Shown here: positions 1 to 9,442 of the stretch, one piece after another | Layout: every line of letters begins with the position of its first letter | Numbering within the stretch: the first letter of the stretch is position 1 | NCBI GenBank assembly: GCA_947455935.1 | Contig: CANGPV010000009.1 | Span: 1-41,039 of the forward strand | Direction: 5' to 3' | Source: Comamonadaceae bacterium | Lineage (GTDB): Bacteria; Pseudomonadota; Gammaproteobacteria; Burkholderiales; Burkholderiaceae_C | DNA length: 41,039 nucleotides | Position numbers and translations under genes: made by a program | Notes under the pieces: generated by a model | Told to the model about the DNA's origin: nothing | The model's input: the letters and a program-made list of their open reading frames with translations, nothing else | Databases searched by the model: none

Positions 1-60
1 CACCGATGCGTCGATAAACCCTGCCAATGCAGATGCCAGGGTAATGAAGACGGTGTCCAT
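1..60 (-). CDS. N-terminal fragment of a TauE/SafE (TSUP) family permease, truncated by window edge
   Basis: Reverse strand from 60 reads MDTVFITLASALAGFIDASV, resembling TSUP N-termini (..AGFIDAxVGGGG). GAGAGA lies about 9 nt upstream of this ATG; an alternative ATG is at 69. Confidence 0.45.
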   Translation of the reverse strand, partial: MDTVFITLASALAGFIDASV

Positions 61-146
61 GCGGGGCATTCTCTCAGTCGCTGAGGGGTGAAAAAAAAGC
101 ACCGTTGTGAACTGACCCCATAAAGTTGGACGGTTTAAGGGGCTGA

Positions 147-947
147 TTAGGCCATAGAGGGCTGAGTTCTGTATTGCACAGGACTCAGCCCTTTTAATTT
201 GGTCTTGATCCGATCGTTGTTGTAGTAGTGGATGTACTCCTTCAAGCCCATCTCGAGTTCCTTAACAGTCCCGAATTTGTTCAAGTAGAAGTACTCCGAT
301 TTGAGTGTGCCAAAGAAGCTTTCCATAGCCGCGTTGTCCAAACAATTGCCTTTTCTTGACATGCTCTGCGTCAAACCTCTTTGCGCAAGCTGGCGTTGGT
401 ACGAAGCCATCTGATAGTGCCATCCCTGATCTGAATGAAGCAGTGGCGTTTCGTCGCTGCCAAGCGTGCTCAACGCTTTCTTGAGCATCTCGCTGACCAG
501 AGGCATCTTGGGAGCCTCTTGTGTCTCATAGGCAACGATCTCCCCGTTGTACAGATCCAGCACCGGCGAGAGATACAGCTTCTCGCCATGAACATTGAAC
601 TCGGTGACATCCGTCACCCACTTGCTGTTTGGCCTGTCAGCGCAGAACTTTCGGTCTAAGATGTTGGGAACAATCGCATTGAACTGGCCGCGGTATGAGC
701 GGTACTTCTTGGGGCGTACCAGCGACTTCAGGCCTTGCAGTTGCATCAGGCGCTGAACCGCCTTGTGATTGACCTCGCAACCACTTCGGCACAACTCAGC
801 CGTGATGCGCCGATAGCCATACCGCCCCTTATGCCAGTCGTAAATCTCACGAATGCGAACCTTCAAAACGGCGTTCTTGTCGTCCCCTTGCAGCGCCTTG
901 ACTTGGTAATAGAACGTGCTGCGCGCAAGCTCAGCCACCTGGAGCAA
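147..947 (-). CDS. IS3 family transposase OrfB (DDE integrase core)
   Basis: HTH_21 region (IYDWHKGRYGYRRITAEL) and rve core (SKWVTDVTEF, LHSDQGWHYQ, SRKGNCLDNAAMESFFGTLKSE). Confidence 0.93.
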   Translation of the reverse strand: MLQVAELARSTFYYQVKALQGDDKNAVLKVRIREIYDWHKGRYGYRRITAELCRSGCEVNHKAVQRLMQLQGLKSLVRPKKYRSYRGQFNAIVPNILDRKFCADRPNSKWVTDVTEFNVHGEKLYLSPVLDLYNGEIVAYETQEAPKMPLVSEMLKKALSTLGSDETPLLHSDQGWHYQMASYQRQLAQRGLTQSMSRKGNCLDNAAMESFFGTLKSEYFYLNKFGTVKELEMGLKEYIHYYNNDRIKTKLKGLSPVQYRTQPSMA

Positions 948-979
948 CGTGGCTAATGGGTGCTGTTGCCTTAGTTCGA

Positions 980-1540
980 TCAGGGCTTGCGTTTTTTCTG
1001 CGCCGCCTGCTTTTTGGCTCGAACTAAGGCATCCAACTTTTTTAGATAGGCCACCTCCGCTCGCAAGTACTCGTTTTCTCGCTGTAGCTCTTGCAGAGTT
1101 TTGGCCTCTGTTGGCTTCTCGATTGGCTTTGGGGGTTCGAGAGACTTCATCTGTTTAGGTCGCCCTCGAGGTTTTGGGGCTAATGCTGTGATACCACCCT
1201 CATGGTACTTACGCTGCCATGCTGAAACAACACCTCCACCACCGCGCAGATCAAATAAGTGAATGGTCTGGGTGAAGGACAGCTCTTCTCGCCACATGTG
1301 CTCAAGGATATGAAGCTTAAATTCAGCGCTGTAGTGACTGAATTTCTTTGTTAACCCCTTATCTCCGTTCAGGCGATAAAAGCCAACCCAATTCCGTATC
1401 TGACCAGAAGTGACACCATATTTGGAAGCAAGCCCTTTGTAACCACCACCACCCGCTAAGTAATCTTGAACTACAGATCTTTTAAATATCTCGTCGTACT
1501 TCGCCATGAAAAACACCCCAAAGGTTGGATTGGTGTCCAA
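980..1540 (-). CDS. IS3 family transposase OrfA (helix-turn-helix)
   Basis: HTH protein with C-terminal leucine-zipper-like LQELQRENEYLRAEVAYLKKL, directly upstream of OrfB. Confidence 0.88.
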   Translation of the reverse strand: MDTNPTFGVFFMAKYDEIFKRSVVQDYLAGGGGYKGLASKYGVTSGQIRNWVGFYRLNGDKGLTKKFSHYSAEFKLHILEHMWREELSFTQTIHLFDLRGGGGVVSAWQRKYHEGGITALAPKPRGRPKQMKSLEPPKPIEKPTEAKTLQELQRENEYLRAEVAYLKKLDALVRAKKQAAQKKRKP

Positions 1541-1589
1541 CTTTTGGGGTGCAGTTCACTCGGGTGCCTTTTTTTATGTCAACGCCTCA

Positions 1590-2678
1590 TCAGTATTTTT
1601 TCGCTGCTGGCAACTCTGCAAAGGCCTCATGGATAGTAGACACCTGACCACAATGCGCAGCGGTGTAACCCGGCAATTGGTTCACAGCAAACTGAAATTC
1701 ATCGCCGTTGAGCACCTTGAGCACGGCTTGCAAATGAGGACGCTCTAAGTCGGATTGGTTGCACAACAAAAAATAACGCTCGGTGGCCAAGGGCAAAAAC
1801 TCCAACTTAAAGCGCCTGGCAGGCGTTTCCACGCCAAAGCCCACATCGGCCATGCCACTGGCCACAAATGCGGCCACCGCAGCATGGGTGAACTCAGCTT
1901 GCTCGTAGCCGGAAATTTGGGTGGGGTCAATCTGCGCTTTCTTCAAAAAGCATTCCAACAAAAACCTTGTACCACTGCTGGGTTGGCGGTTAACAAAGCG
2001 AATGCCTTTGCGGGTGAGGTCTTGCACCTCATAAATTTTGTGCGGGTTGCCACTGGCCACCATGAAACCCTGACGGCGCGTGGCCACGTGGATGATGCGG
2101 CTTTCCTTGGGAATCAACCACCGGGCGTAATGCTTGAAGGCGATATCCTCAAACTCGCCTTGCGGAATGTGAAAACCTGCAATCTCACAAGCACCCTCAT
2201 ACAAAGACGCCACCGCTTCAATGCTGCCCACATACTTGCGCTCCACACGCGTACCTGACAGCGCCAAAGTTTGGATCAGTTTTTCCACCGCAAAACCATG
2301 GCTGGCATGGACCCTCAGCGCTTCACCAGCGGCAGACAGCACCCGCCCAATTTCACCTTCTAGCTCGGAGGCCAAGGATTCCAACATAGGGGTGAGGCGT
2401 GCGGAGATACGGTGTCCTGCCCATACCAATTTCTCGGCCAAGGGCGTGAGCGTGGAGCCTTTGCCCCGCTCCATATTAAGCAATGGCATGCCCAGTTGTT
2501 CCTCGCCTTGGCGAATCAAGCTCCAAGCATGGCGATAAGAAGCCCCCGTTTTTTTGCAAGAACCGGACAAACTGCCGTGCCCCTGCACCTCAGAAAGCAA
2601 TTCCAGCAATCGGGGAGCCAGGTTATGCCCCTTGGCGTCGCTGATGGTCCACTGGGGTTTGATAGAGACTTTATGCAT
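1590..2678 (-). CDS. ModE-like N-terminal HTH plus PBP-like (molybdate/substrate-binding) domain transcriptional regulator, putative regulator of the fds operon
   Basis: LLELLSEVQGHGSLSGSCKKTGASYRHAWSLI matches ModE-type winged HTH; C-terminal PBP-like SSGTRFLLECFLKKAQIDPTQISGYEQAEFTHAAVAAFVASGMADVGFG. Divergent from the formate operon. Confidence 0.8.
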   Translation of the reverse strand: MHKVSIKPQWTISDAKGHNLAPRLLELLSEVQGHGSLSGSCKKTGASYRHAWSLIRQGEEQLGMPLLNMERGKGSTLTPLAEKLVWAGHRISARLTPMLESLASELEGEIGRVLSAAGEALRVHASHGFAVEKLIQTLALSGTRVERKYVGSIEAVASLYEGACEIAGFHIPQGEFEDIAFKHYARWLIPKESRIIHVATRRQGFMVASGNPHKIYEVQDLTRKGIRFVNRQPSSGTRFLLECFLKKAQIDPTQISGYEQAEFTHAAVAAFVASGMADVGFGVETPARRFKLEFLPLATERYFLLCNQSDLERPHLQAVLKVLNGDEFQFAVNQLPGYTAAHCGQVSTIHEAFAELPAAKKY

Positions 2679-2748
2679 GGAAGTTTAGGCTTTTCAGAGC
2701 ATATTAGTTGTGTTGACTGAATCTAGCTTACCTTACCTTCATTGTCAT

Positions 2749-2759
2749 ATTGCCGCAAT
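2749..2759. promoter_or_regulatory. Small perfect inverted repeat ATTGC-C-GCAAT in divergent promoter region
   Basis: Read directly from the sequence; lies between divergent regulator and transporter genes. Confidence 0.35.
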
Positions 2760-2780
2760 GCAGTGATTTCCCTAGACTTT

Positions 2781-2801
2781 CATGTGCTTCAAAAGCATAT
2801 G
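2781..2801. promoter_or_regulatory. Candidate operator: near-perfect inverted repeat CATGTGCTT-CAA-AAGCATATG
   Basis: 9-bp arms with one mismatch and a 3-nt spacer, 53 nt upstream of the antiporter start. Confidence 0.4.
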
Positions 2802-2854
2802 TTCGGGTAAAGTCGAGAAGTTAGTGAAGAACTTATTCCAAGAACGGAGACACC

Positions 2855-4501
2855 ATGACAACCCTAGACGAAACCCCTGGCTTTTTGTCCAAAGAGCGCA
2901 TCGTTGCGCCTGAAGGATTTAACCGCTGGTTGGTGCCACCAGCCGCCTTGGCCATCCATTTGTGCATTGGCATGGCCTATGGCTTTTCGGTTTTTTGGCT
3001 TCCCTTGTCCAAAGCCTTGGGCATCAAAGAGGCCATCAAATGCGGACCTGAGATAGGCTTTTTCCAAGAACTCTTCATCACCACCTGTGACTGGAAAGTT
3101 TCCACCTTGGGTTGGATGTACACCTTGTTTTTTGTGCTGCTAGGTAGCTCCGCCGCTTTATGGGGCGGTTGGTTAGAGCGTGTGGGTCCCCGCAGAGCCG
3201 GTGTGGTCAGCGCTTTGTGCTGGTGTGGTGGCATGCTCATTTCTGCAGTGGGTGTTTATTACCACCAGTTTTGGATGATGTTGCTGGGTTCGGGCTTCAT
3301 TGGAGGCATTGGTCTGGGCTTGGGTTACATCTCTCCGGTCAGTACGCTTATTAAATGGTTCCCCGACCGCCGTGGCATGGCAACTGGCATGGCCATCATG
3401 GGCTTTGGTGGAGGCGCCATGATTGGCTCGCCTTTGGCGGCCGAGTTGATGAAAGTGTTTGCTTCAGACACCCAAGTCGGCGTCTACCAAACCTTTGTCT
3501 GCATGGCCTTGGTTTATTTTGTGTTCATGATGTCGGGTGCTTTGGGTTACCGCATTCCCGCCACCGGCTGGAAACCTGCGGGCTGGACACCACCGGTGCA
3601 ACAACAAGCCAACGCCATGATCACCCAAGGCCATGTGCATGTCAGCAAAGTCTGGGGTATTCCCCAGTTTTGGATGGTGTGGGTGGTGTTGTGCATGAAC
3701 GTGTCAGCCGGTATTGGCGTGATCGGTATGGCCAGTCCCATGTTGCAAGAGGTTTTTGGTGGCACCTTGATGGGTATAGACGCCAAGTTCGTCGACCTTG
3801 ATAAAGCCCAGCTCACCACCATCGCAGGGATTGCCGCAGGTTTTACGGCTTTGCTGAGTCTGTTCAACATTGGCGGTCGTTTTGTCTGGGCGAGTTTGTC
3901 CGACAAACTCGGTCGCAAGCTCACCTACATCATCTTCTTTGTCTTGGGTGGTGCTTTGTACGCGTCTGTCCCTGCCAGCGCCATGGCAGGCAACAAAATG
4001 CTCTTTGTCGCTGCGTTTTGCATCATCTTGAGTATGTACGGCGGCGGCTTTGCCACCGTCCCTGCGTATTTGGCTGACTTATTCGGCACGCAAATGGTGG
4101 GCGCTATCCACGGTCGCTTGTTGACCGCATGGGCCACAGCAGGCATTTTGGGCCCCGTGGTGGTGAATTACATGCGTGACTACCAACTCGGTTTGGGCAT
4201 TCCTCGCGAGCAGGTTTACAACCAAACCATGTTCATCTTGGTGGGCATGTTGGTGGTGGGCTTGATTGCCAACCTGATGATCAAGCCCGTGGACGCCAAG
4301 CACTTCATGAACGCTGAAGAACTGGCGCATGAAAAGAAACTTGCACACGAAAAAGCAAGTGCATCCGAAGTGGGCACTGCCCACGGTGGCAGCGGCGAAT
4401 CCAATTCCCTGTGGGTGGTGTTCGCATGGACGGCCGTCGGCATCCCCTTGGCCTGGGGTATTTATCGCACGCTCTTGAGCGTAGGCAAATTTTTCAACTG
4501 A
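2855..4501 (+). CDS. OFA family MFS transporter, oxalate/formate antiporter-like
   Basis: MFS protein with LAIHLCIGMAYGFSVFWLPLSKALG and GGRFVWASLSDKLGRK; immediately upstream of formate dehydrogenase genes. Confidence 0.85.
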   Translation: MTTLDETPGFLSKERIVAPEGFNRWLVPPAALAIHLCIGMAYGFSVFWLPLSKALGIKEAIKCGPEIGFFQELFITTCDWKVSTLGWMYTLFFVLLGSSAALWGGWLERVGPRRAGVVSALCWCGGMLISAVGVYYHQFWMMLLGSGFIGGIGLGLGYISPVSTLIKWFPDRRGMATGMAIMGFGGGAMIGSPLAAELMKVFASDTQVGVYQTFVCMALVYFVFMMSGALGYRIPATGWKPAGWTPPVQQQANAMITQGHVHVSKVWGIPQFWMVWVVLCMNVSAGIGVIGMASPMLQEVFGGTLMGIDAKFVDLDKAQLTTIAGIAAGFTALLSLFNIGGRFVWASLSDKLGRKLTYIIFFVLGGALYASVPASAMAGNKMLFVAAFCIILSMYGGGFATVPAYLADLFGTQMVGAIHGRLLTAWATAGILGPVVVNYMRDYQLGLGIPREQVYNQTMFILVGMLVVGLIANLMIKPVDAKHFMNAEELAHEKKLAHEKASASEVGTAHGGSGESNSLWVVFAWTAVGIPLAWGIYRTLLSVGKFFN

Positions 4502-4508
4502 TTGATGT

Positions 4509-4991
4509 ATGAATTCAACCCAAGCTTTGCCTGAACAGGCGCTTATCGACCAACTGGTGCAACAACACGCCTCTGAACCAGGGTCGTTATTGCCCTTGTT
4601 GCACGACATTCAGGACAAGCTCGGGTTCATTCCCGCCAGCAGTGTGCCCTCCATTGCGCAGGGCTTAAATCTGTCGCGTGCCGAGGTGCATGGCGTCATC
4701 ACTTACTACCACCACTTTCGCAGCACCGCTCCCGGTAAACATGTCATCCAAGTCTGCCGTGCTGAGGCTTGCCAGTCTTGTGGCAGCGAAGAACTCTGGG
4801 CCTTGGCAGAAAAACTGCTGGGTTGCAAAGGACACGAAACCAGTGCGAATGGCATGTACTCGCTTGAACCCGTTTACTGCTTAGGACTGTGTGCTTCGTC
4901 GCCTGCGGTGCAAATCGATGATCGCTTGCATGCCCGTGTGAATGAAGCCAAGCTGACCCGCTTGGTTCAAACCTTGGAGGCTGCAGCATGA
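4509..4991 (+). CDS. fdsG: NAD-dependent formate dehydrogenase gamma subunit (NuoE-like 2Fe-2S)
   Basis: LLPLLHDIQDKLGFIP, VCRAEACQSCG, EPVYCLGLCASSPAVQID; operon position. Confidence 0.93.
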   Translation: MNSTQALPEQALIDQLVQQHASEPGSLLPLLHDIQDKLGFIPASSVPSIAQGLNLSRAEVHGVITYYHHFRSTAPGKHVIQVCRAEACQSCGSEELWALAEKLLGCKGHETSANGMYSLEPVYCLGLCASSPAVQIDDRLHARVNEAKLTRLVQTLEAAA

Positions 4992-6544
4992 GCATCACCG
5001 TGTATGTTCCCTGCGACTCAGCAGCACTGGCCGCCGGTGCCGACGAGGTTGTTGACGCCATTCACAAAGAGGCCGCTGCGCGTGGTGTGTCCGTTGATGT
5101 GCAGCGCAACAGTTCACGCGGCATGTTTTGGTTGGAACCTTTGGTCGAGGTTGTCACGCCCCAAGGTCGCATGGCTTACGGCCCTGTGGCGTTTGAAGAT
5201 GTGCCCTCCTTGTTCGACGCTGATTTTTTAACCGGCGGCCAACATGCTTTGGGTTGGGGCATCACAGATTCCATTCCTTATTTGGCCAAACAACAACGTC
5301 TGACCTTTGCCCGCATGGGTATCACCCGCCCCTTGTCGCTGGATGACTATGCCGCTCACGGCGGATGGGTAGGCCTGAAAAACGCCGTGGCCATGGATGG
5401 TGCTGCGGTGGTGCAAGAGCTGTTGGACTCAGGTTTGCGTGGTCGCGGTGGCGCTGCTTTTCCTGCAGGCATCAAATGGCGCACCGTGCGAGGCACCACA
5501 GCGGCACAAAAGTACGTGGTGTGCAACGCAGATGAAGGTGACTCGGGTACCTTCTCGGACCGCATGACCATGGAGGGCGACCCCTATATGCTGATTGAGG
5601 GTATGGCCATCGCCGGTTTAGCGGTCGGTGCCACCCAAGGCTATATCTACATACGTTCTGAATACCCGCACGCCATTGCCACCATGAACACGGCCATCGC
5701 CATGGCCGAGTCAGCTGGCTACTTGGGTGCCAACGTGATGGGCAGCGGCCAAGCGTTTGTCTTGAAGGTGCGCAAAGCTGCAGGCTCTTACGTGTGTGGC
5801 GAAGAAACCGCCATGCTGGAGAGCATCGAGGGCAAGCGTGGCGTGGTGCGTGCCAAACCACCCTTGCCTGCGTTGGAAGGTTTGTTTGGCCAACCTACCG
5901 TCATCAATAACGTCATCACCTTGGCGAGCGTGCCCATCATCATGGCCAAGGGTGCAGCTTTTTACAAAGACTTTGGCATGGGACGTTCCACCGGCACCCT
6001 GCCTTTTCAAATCGCTGGCAATATTTTGCAAGGTGGTTTGGTCGAACGTGCGTTTGGTTTGAGTTTGCGCGAACTCTTGTTTGATTTTGGTGGCGGTAGC
6101 CGAAGCGGCAAACCCATCAAAGCGGTGCAAGTCGGCGGCCCCTTGGGCGCTTATGTGCCTGAATCGCAATGGGATGTGCCTTTGGACTATGAAGCCTATG
6201 CCGCCATGGGTGCGGTCGTGGGACATGGTGGCATCGTGGTGCATGACGACAGCGCCAACATGGCCAAGCTGGCTCGCTATGCCATGGAGTTTTGCGCCAT
6301 CGAGAGTTGCGGCAAATGCACCCCTTGCCGTATTGGTTCCACACGCGGTGTGGAAACCATAGACCGGATTGGCACTTCCAACAACAAAGAACAACAAGTG
6401 CATTTGCTACGCGATTTGTGCAACACCATGTTGCACGGCAGCTTGTGTGCCATGGGCGGGATGACACCCTATCCCGTGTTGTCCGCTCTCAACCATTACC
6501 CCGCTGACTTTGGTTTAGAAACCAAAGAGGCTCAAGTGCTTTAA
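4988..6544 (+). CDS. fdsB: NAD-dependent formate dehydrogenase beta subunit (NuoF-like)
   Basis: GLRGRGGAAFPAGIKW, CNADEGDSGTFSDR, ESCGKCTPCRIGSTRG. Confidence 0.95.
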   Translation: MSITVYVPCDSAALAAGADEVVDAIHKEAAARGVSVDVQRNSSRGMFWLEPLVEVVTPQGRMAYGPVAFEDVPSLFDADFLTGGQHALGWGITDSIPYLAKQQRLTFARMGITRPLSLDDYAAHGGWVGLKNAVAMDGAAVVQELLDSGLRGRGGAAFPAGIKWRTVRGTTAAQKYVVCNADEGDSGTFSDRMTMEGDPYMLIEGMAIAGLAVGATQGYIYIRSEYPHAIATMNTAIAMAESAGYLGANVMGSGQAFVLKVRKAAGSYVCGEETAMLESIEGKRGVVRAKPPLPALEGLFGQPTVINNVITLASVPIIMAKGAAFYKDFGMGRSTGTLPFQIAGNILQGGLVERAFGLSLRELLFDFGGGSRSGKPIKAVQVGGPLGAYVPESQWDVPLDYEAYAAMGAVVGHGGIVVHDDSANMAKLARYAMEFCAIESCGKCTPCRIGSTRGVETIDRIGTSNNKEQQVHLLRDLCNTMLHGSLCAMGGMTPYPVLSALNHYPADFGLETKEAQVL

Positions 6545-6553
6545 GGAAACACC

Positions 6554-9442
6554 ATGTTGATGTACCTGAAACAAGAGCGCGACCACGGCACCCCAGCGCG
6601 CACCTCTTCTGAAACTGTGCAGCTGAACATTGACGGCTACGACGTCAGCGTGCCCAAAGGCACCTCGCTCATGCGAGCTGCCGTGGAAGCTGGCATTCAA
6701 GTGCCCAAGCTCTGCGCCACCGACAGCTTGGAGCCCTTTGGTTCTTGCCGTTTGTGCTTGGTGGAAATCGATGGTCGCAAAGGTTTTCCTGCCTCTTGCA
6801 CCACACCCGCCGAAGCTGGCATGGTGGTACATACCCAAACCCCCAAGCTGCAAGACTTGCGCAAAGGCGTGATGGAGTTGTACATCTCTGATCACCCTTT
6901 AGATTGTTTGACCTGCAGCGCCAACGGCAACTGCGAGTTGCAAGACATGGCTGGTGTCACAGGCTTGCGCAATGTGCGCTATGGCGTGGGTGAGGCAGCC
7001 GGTGCCCATCACTGCGACGCCAAGAAAGACGAGTCCAACCCCTATTTCACCTATGACGCCAGCAAATGCATTGTGTGCAACCGCTGTGTGCGTGCCTGCG
7101 AAGAAACACAGGGTACCTTCGCCCTCACCATCTCGGGCCGAGGGTTCGAGAGTCGTGTGTCGCCTGGTCAAGACCAGCCTTTCATGGACAGCGAATGCGT
7201 GTCTTGTGGTGCTTGCGTCGAGGCCTGCCCCACTGCCACCTTGCAGGAAAAATCCATCATTGAACTCGGTCAACCCGAGCACAGCCTGATCACCACCTGC
7301 GCTTACTGCGGCGTGGGTTGCGGCTTCAAAGCCGAGATGAAGGGCAATACCGTGGTGCGCATGGTGCCTTGGAAAGACGGCAAAGCCAATGAAGGTCACT
7401 CTTGTGTGAAGGGCCGCTTTGCTTGGGGCTACGCCACCCACCAAGACCGCATCACCAAGCCCATGATTCGCGCCAAGATCACCGACCCTTGGCAAGAAGT
7501 AAGTTGGGACGAGGCCATCAACCATGCAGCGTCCGAATTCAAGCGAATCCAAGCCAAGCACGGCAAAGATGCTGTGGGCGGCATCACCTCTTCACGTTGC
7601 ACCAACGAAGAAACCTACCTGGTTCAAAAATTGGTACGCGCTGCTTTTGGCACCAACAACGTGGACACCTGCGCCCGTGTGTGCCACTCACCCACAGGCT
7701 ATGGTTTGGGGCAAACCTTTGGCACCTCTGCTGGCACACAAACTTTCAAATCGGTGGAACACACCGACGTCATGTTGGTCATTGGTGCCAACCCCTCGGA
7801 CGCTCACCCTGTGTTTGCCTCGCGCATGAAGCGCCGTCTGCGCGGTGGGGCCAAGCTGATCGTGGCTGATCCGCGCAAAATCGATTTGGTCAGCAGCCCC
7901 CATGTGAAAGCCCAACACCACTTGGCCTTGAAACCTGGTACCAATGTGGCGCTTATCAACTCGCTGGCCCATGTGGTGGTGACCGAAGGCTTGGTTGCCA
8001 AAGACTACGTGGCGCTGCGTTGTGACGACAAGAGCTTCAAAGAATGGTGCGACTTCGTTGCCAAGCCTGAAAACTCTCCCGAGGCGTTTGAAGCGGTGAC
8101 TGGCGTTCCCTCCTCTGAAGTTCGTGCAGCAGCCCGTATGTACGCAGCTGGTCCTAATTCAGCGATTTACTATGGTTTGGGCGTGACCGAGCATTCACAA
8201 GGTTCGACCATGGTGATGGGCATTGCCAACTTGGCCATGGCCTGTGGCATGGTGGGACGTGAAGGCGTGGGCGTCAACCCCTTGCGTGGTCAAAACAATG
8301 TGCAAGGTGCCTGTGACATGGGCAGCTTCCCGCACGAGCTGCCTGGCTACCGCCACATCTCTGACACCACCACCCGTACCTTATTTGAAGGCGCTTGGGG
8401 TGTGCACTTAAGCCCCGAACCAGGCTTGCGAATTCCCAATATGTTTGACGCAGCCATGGACGGCTCGTTCTTAGGCTTGTATTGCCAAGGCGAAGACATT
8501 GTGCAGTCCGACCCCGACACACAGCACGTGGCTGCCGCTTTGTCCGCCATGGAATGCATCGTGGTGCAAGACATCTTCTTGAACGAAACCGCCAAATACG
8601 CCCATGTGTTTTTGCCCGGTTCTTCGTTCTTGGAAAAGGACGGCACTTTCACCAACGCCGAGCGACGCATCTCTCGTGTGCGCCAAGCCATGCCGCCACT
8701 GGCAGGAATGGCCGATTGGGAAGTCACGGTCAAGCTTGCCAAAGCTTTGGGCTACCAGATGCATTACAACCACCCTGAAGAGGTGATGAAAGAAATTGCC
8801 GCACTCACGCCCAGCTTTGCGGGTGTCAGCTACGCCAAGATTGACGAGCACACCAGTTTGCAGTGGCCATGCAATGACGACACGCCAGACGCAGGCATGG
8901 ACATCATGCACACAGCAGGCTTCATGCGCGGAAAAGGCAAGTTTTTCCCGACGCAGTATGTGGCCAGCCAAGAAAAAGTCACCCGCAAGTTCCCCCTCTT
9001 GCTGACCACGGGCCGTATCTTGTCGCAGTACAACGTGGGAGCACAAACCCGCCGCACCGACAACAACCAATGGCACAACGAAGACCGTTTGGAAATCCAT
9101 CCCCACGATGCCGAAGAACGCGGTATCAAACAAAATGATTGGGTGGGTATCGAAAGCCGTGCAGGCCGTACCGTGTTGCGTGCAGAGATCAGCGAGCGCA
9201 TGCAAGCAGGTGTGGTCTACACCACCTTCCACTTCCCCGAGTCGGGTGCCAACGTCATCACCACCGACGCCTCCGACTGGGCGACCAACTGCCCCGAGTA
9301 CAAAGTGACTGCGGTACAGGTGGTGGCAGTGAGCCAACCTTCCGAATGGCAGCAAAACTACCAGCGCTTTAACAAAGACCAACTTGGCTTCTTAGCCCAA
9401 GCCCAGCACAAAACCGAAGCCCTTGAGGTGATGGGCAAGTGA
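6554..9442 (+). CDS. fdsA: NAD-dependent formate dehydrogenase alpha subunit (molybdopterin, Fe-S)
   Basis: 2Fe-2S N-terminus (PFGSCRLCLVEIDG), ferredoxin clusters (CIVCNRCVRAC, CVSCGACVEACP), 4Fe-4S CAYCGVGC, active-site region DTCARVCHSPTGYGL. Confidence 0.96.
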   Translation: MLMYLKQERDHGTPARTSSETVQLNIDGYDVSVPKGTSLMRAAVEAGIQVPKLCATDSLEPFGSCRLCLVEIDGRKGFPASCTTPAEAGMVVHTQTPKLQDLRKGVMELYISDHPLDCLTCSANGNCELQDMAGVTGLRNVRYGVGEAAGAHHCDAKKDESNPYFTYDASKCIVCNRCVRACEETQGTFALTISGRGFESRVSPGQDQPFMDSECVSCGACVEACPTATLQEKSIIELGQPEHSLITTCAYCGVGCGFKAEMKGNTVVRMVPWKDGKANEGHSCVKGRFAWGYATHQDRITKPMIRAKITDPWQEVSWDEAINHAASEFKRIQAKHGKDAVGGITSSRCTNEETYLVQKLVRAAFGTNNVDTCARVCHSPTGYGLGQTFGTSAGTQTFKSVEHTDVMLVIGANPSDAHPVFASRMKRRLRGGAKLIVADPRKIDLVSSPHVKAQHHLALKPGTNVALINSLAHVVVTEGLVAKDYVALRCDDKSFKEWCDFVAKPENSPEAFEAVTGVPSSEVRAAARMYAAGPNSAIYYGLGVTEHSQGSTMVMGIANLAMACGMVGREGVGVNPLRGQNNVQGACDMGSFPHELPGYRHISDTTTRTLFEGAWGVHLSPEPGLRIPNMFDAAMDGSFLGLYCQGEDIVQSDPDTQHVAAALSAMECIVVQDIFLNETAKYAHVFLPGSSFLEKDGTFTNAERRISRVRQAMPPLAGMADWEVTVKLAKALGYQMHYNHPEEVMKEIAALTPSFAGVSYAKIDEHTSLQWPCNDDTPDAGMDIMHTAGFMRGKGKFFPTQYVASQEKVTRKFPLLLTTGRILSQYNVGAQTRRTDNNQWHNEDRLEIHPHDAEERGIKQNDWVGIESRAGRTVLRAEISERMQAGVVYTTFHFPESGANVITTDASDWATNCPEYKVTAVQVVAVSQPSEWQQNYQRFNKDQLGFLAQAQHKTEALEVMGK

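Larger units (their letters stand above)
108..1558 (-). mobile_element. IS3 family (IS150-like) insertion sequence
   Basis: OrfA/OrfB pair bounded by terminal inverted repeats: left TGAACTGACCCCATAAAGTTGGAC, right (reverse complement) TGAACTGCACCCCAAAAGTTGGACAC. Confidence 0.9.

Noticed and set aside
1755-2258. 167-aa plus-strand ORF opposite the ModE-like regulator
   Set aside because: Lies entirely within a well-supported minus-strand gene and has no recognisable domain.
5711-6403. 230-aa minus-strand ORF opposite fdsB
   Set aside because: Antisense shadow ORF without domain features.
6899-7561. 220-aa minus-strand ORF opposite fdsA
   Set aside because: Antisense shadow ORF; the plus strand encodes conserved Fe-S motifs.
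8471-9382. 303-aa minus-strand ORF opposite fdsA
   Set aside because: Antisense shadow ORF; fdsA is strongly supported on the plus strand.
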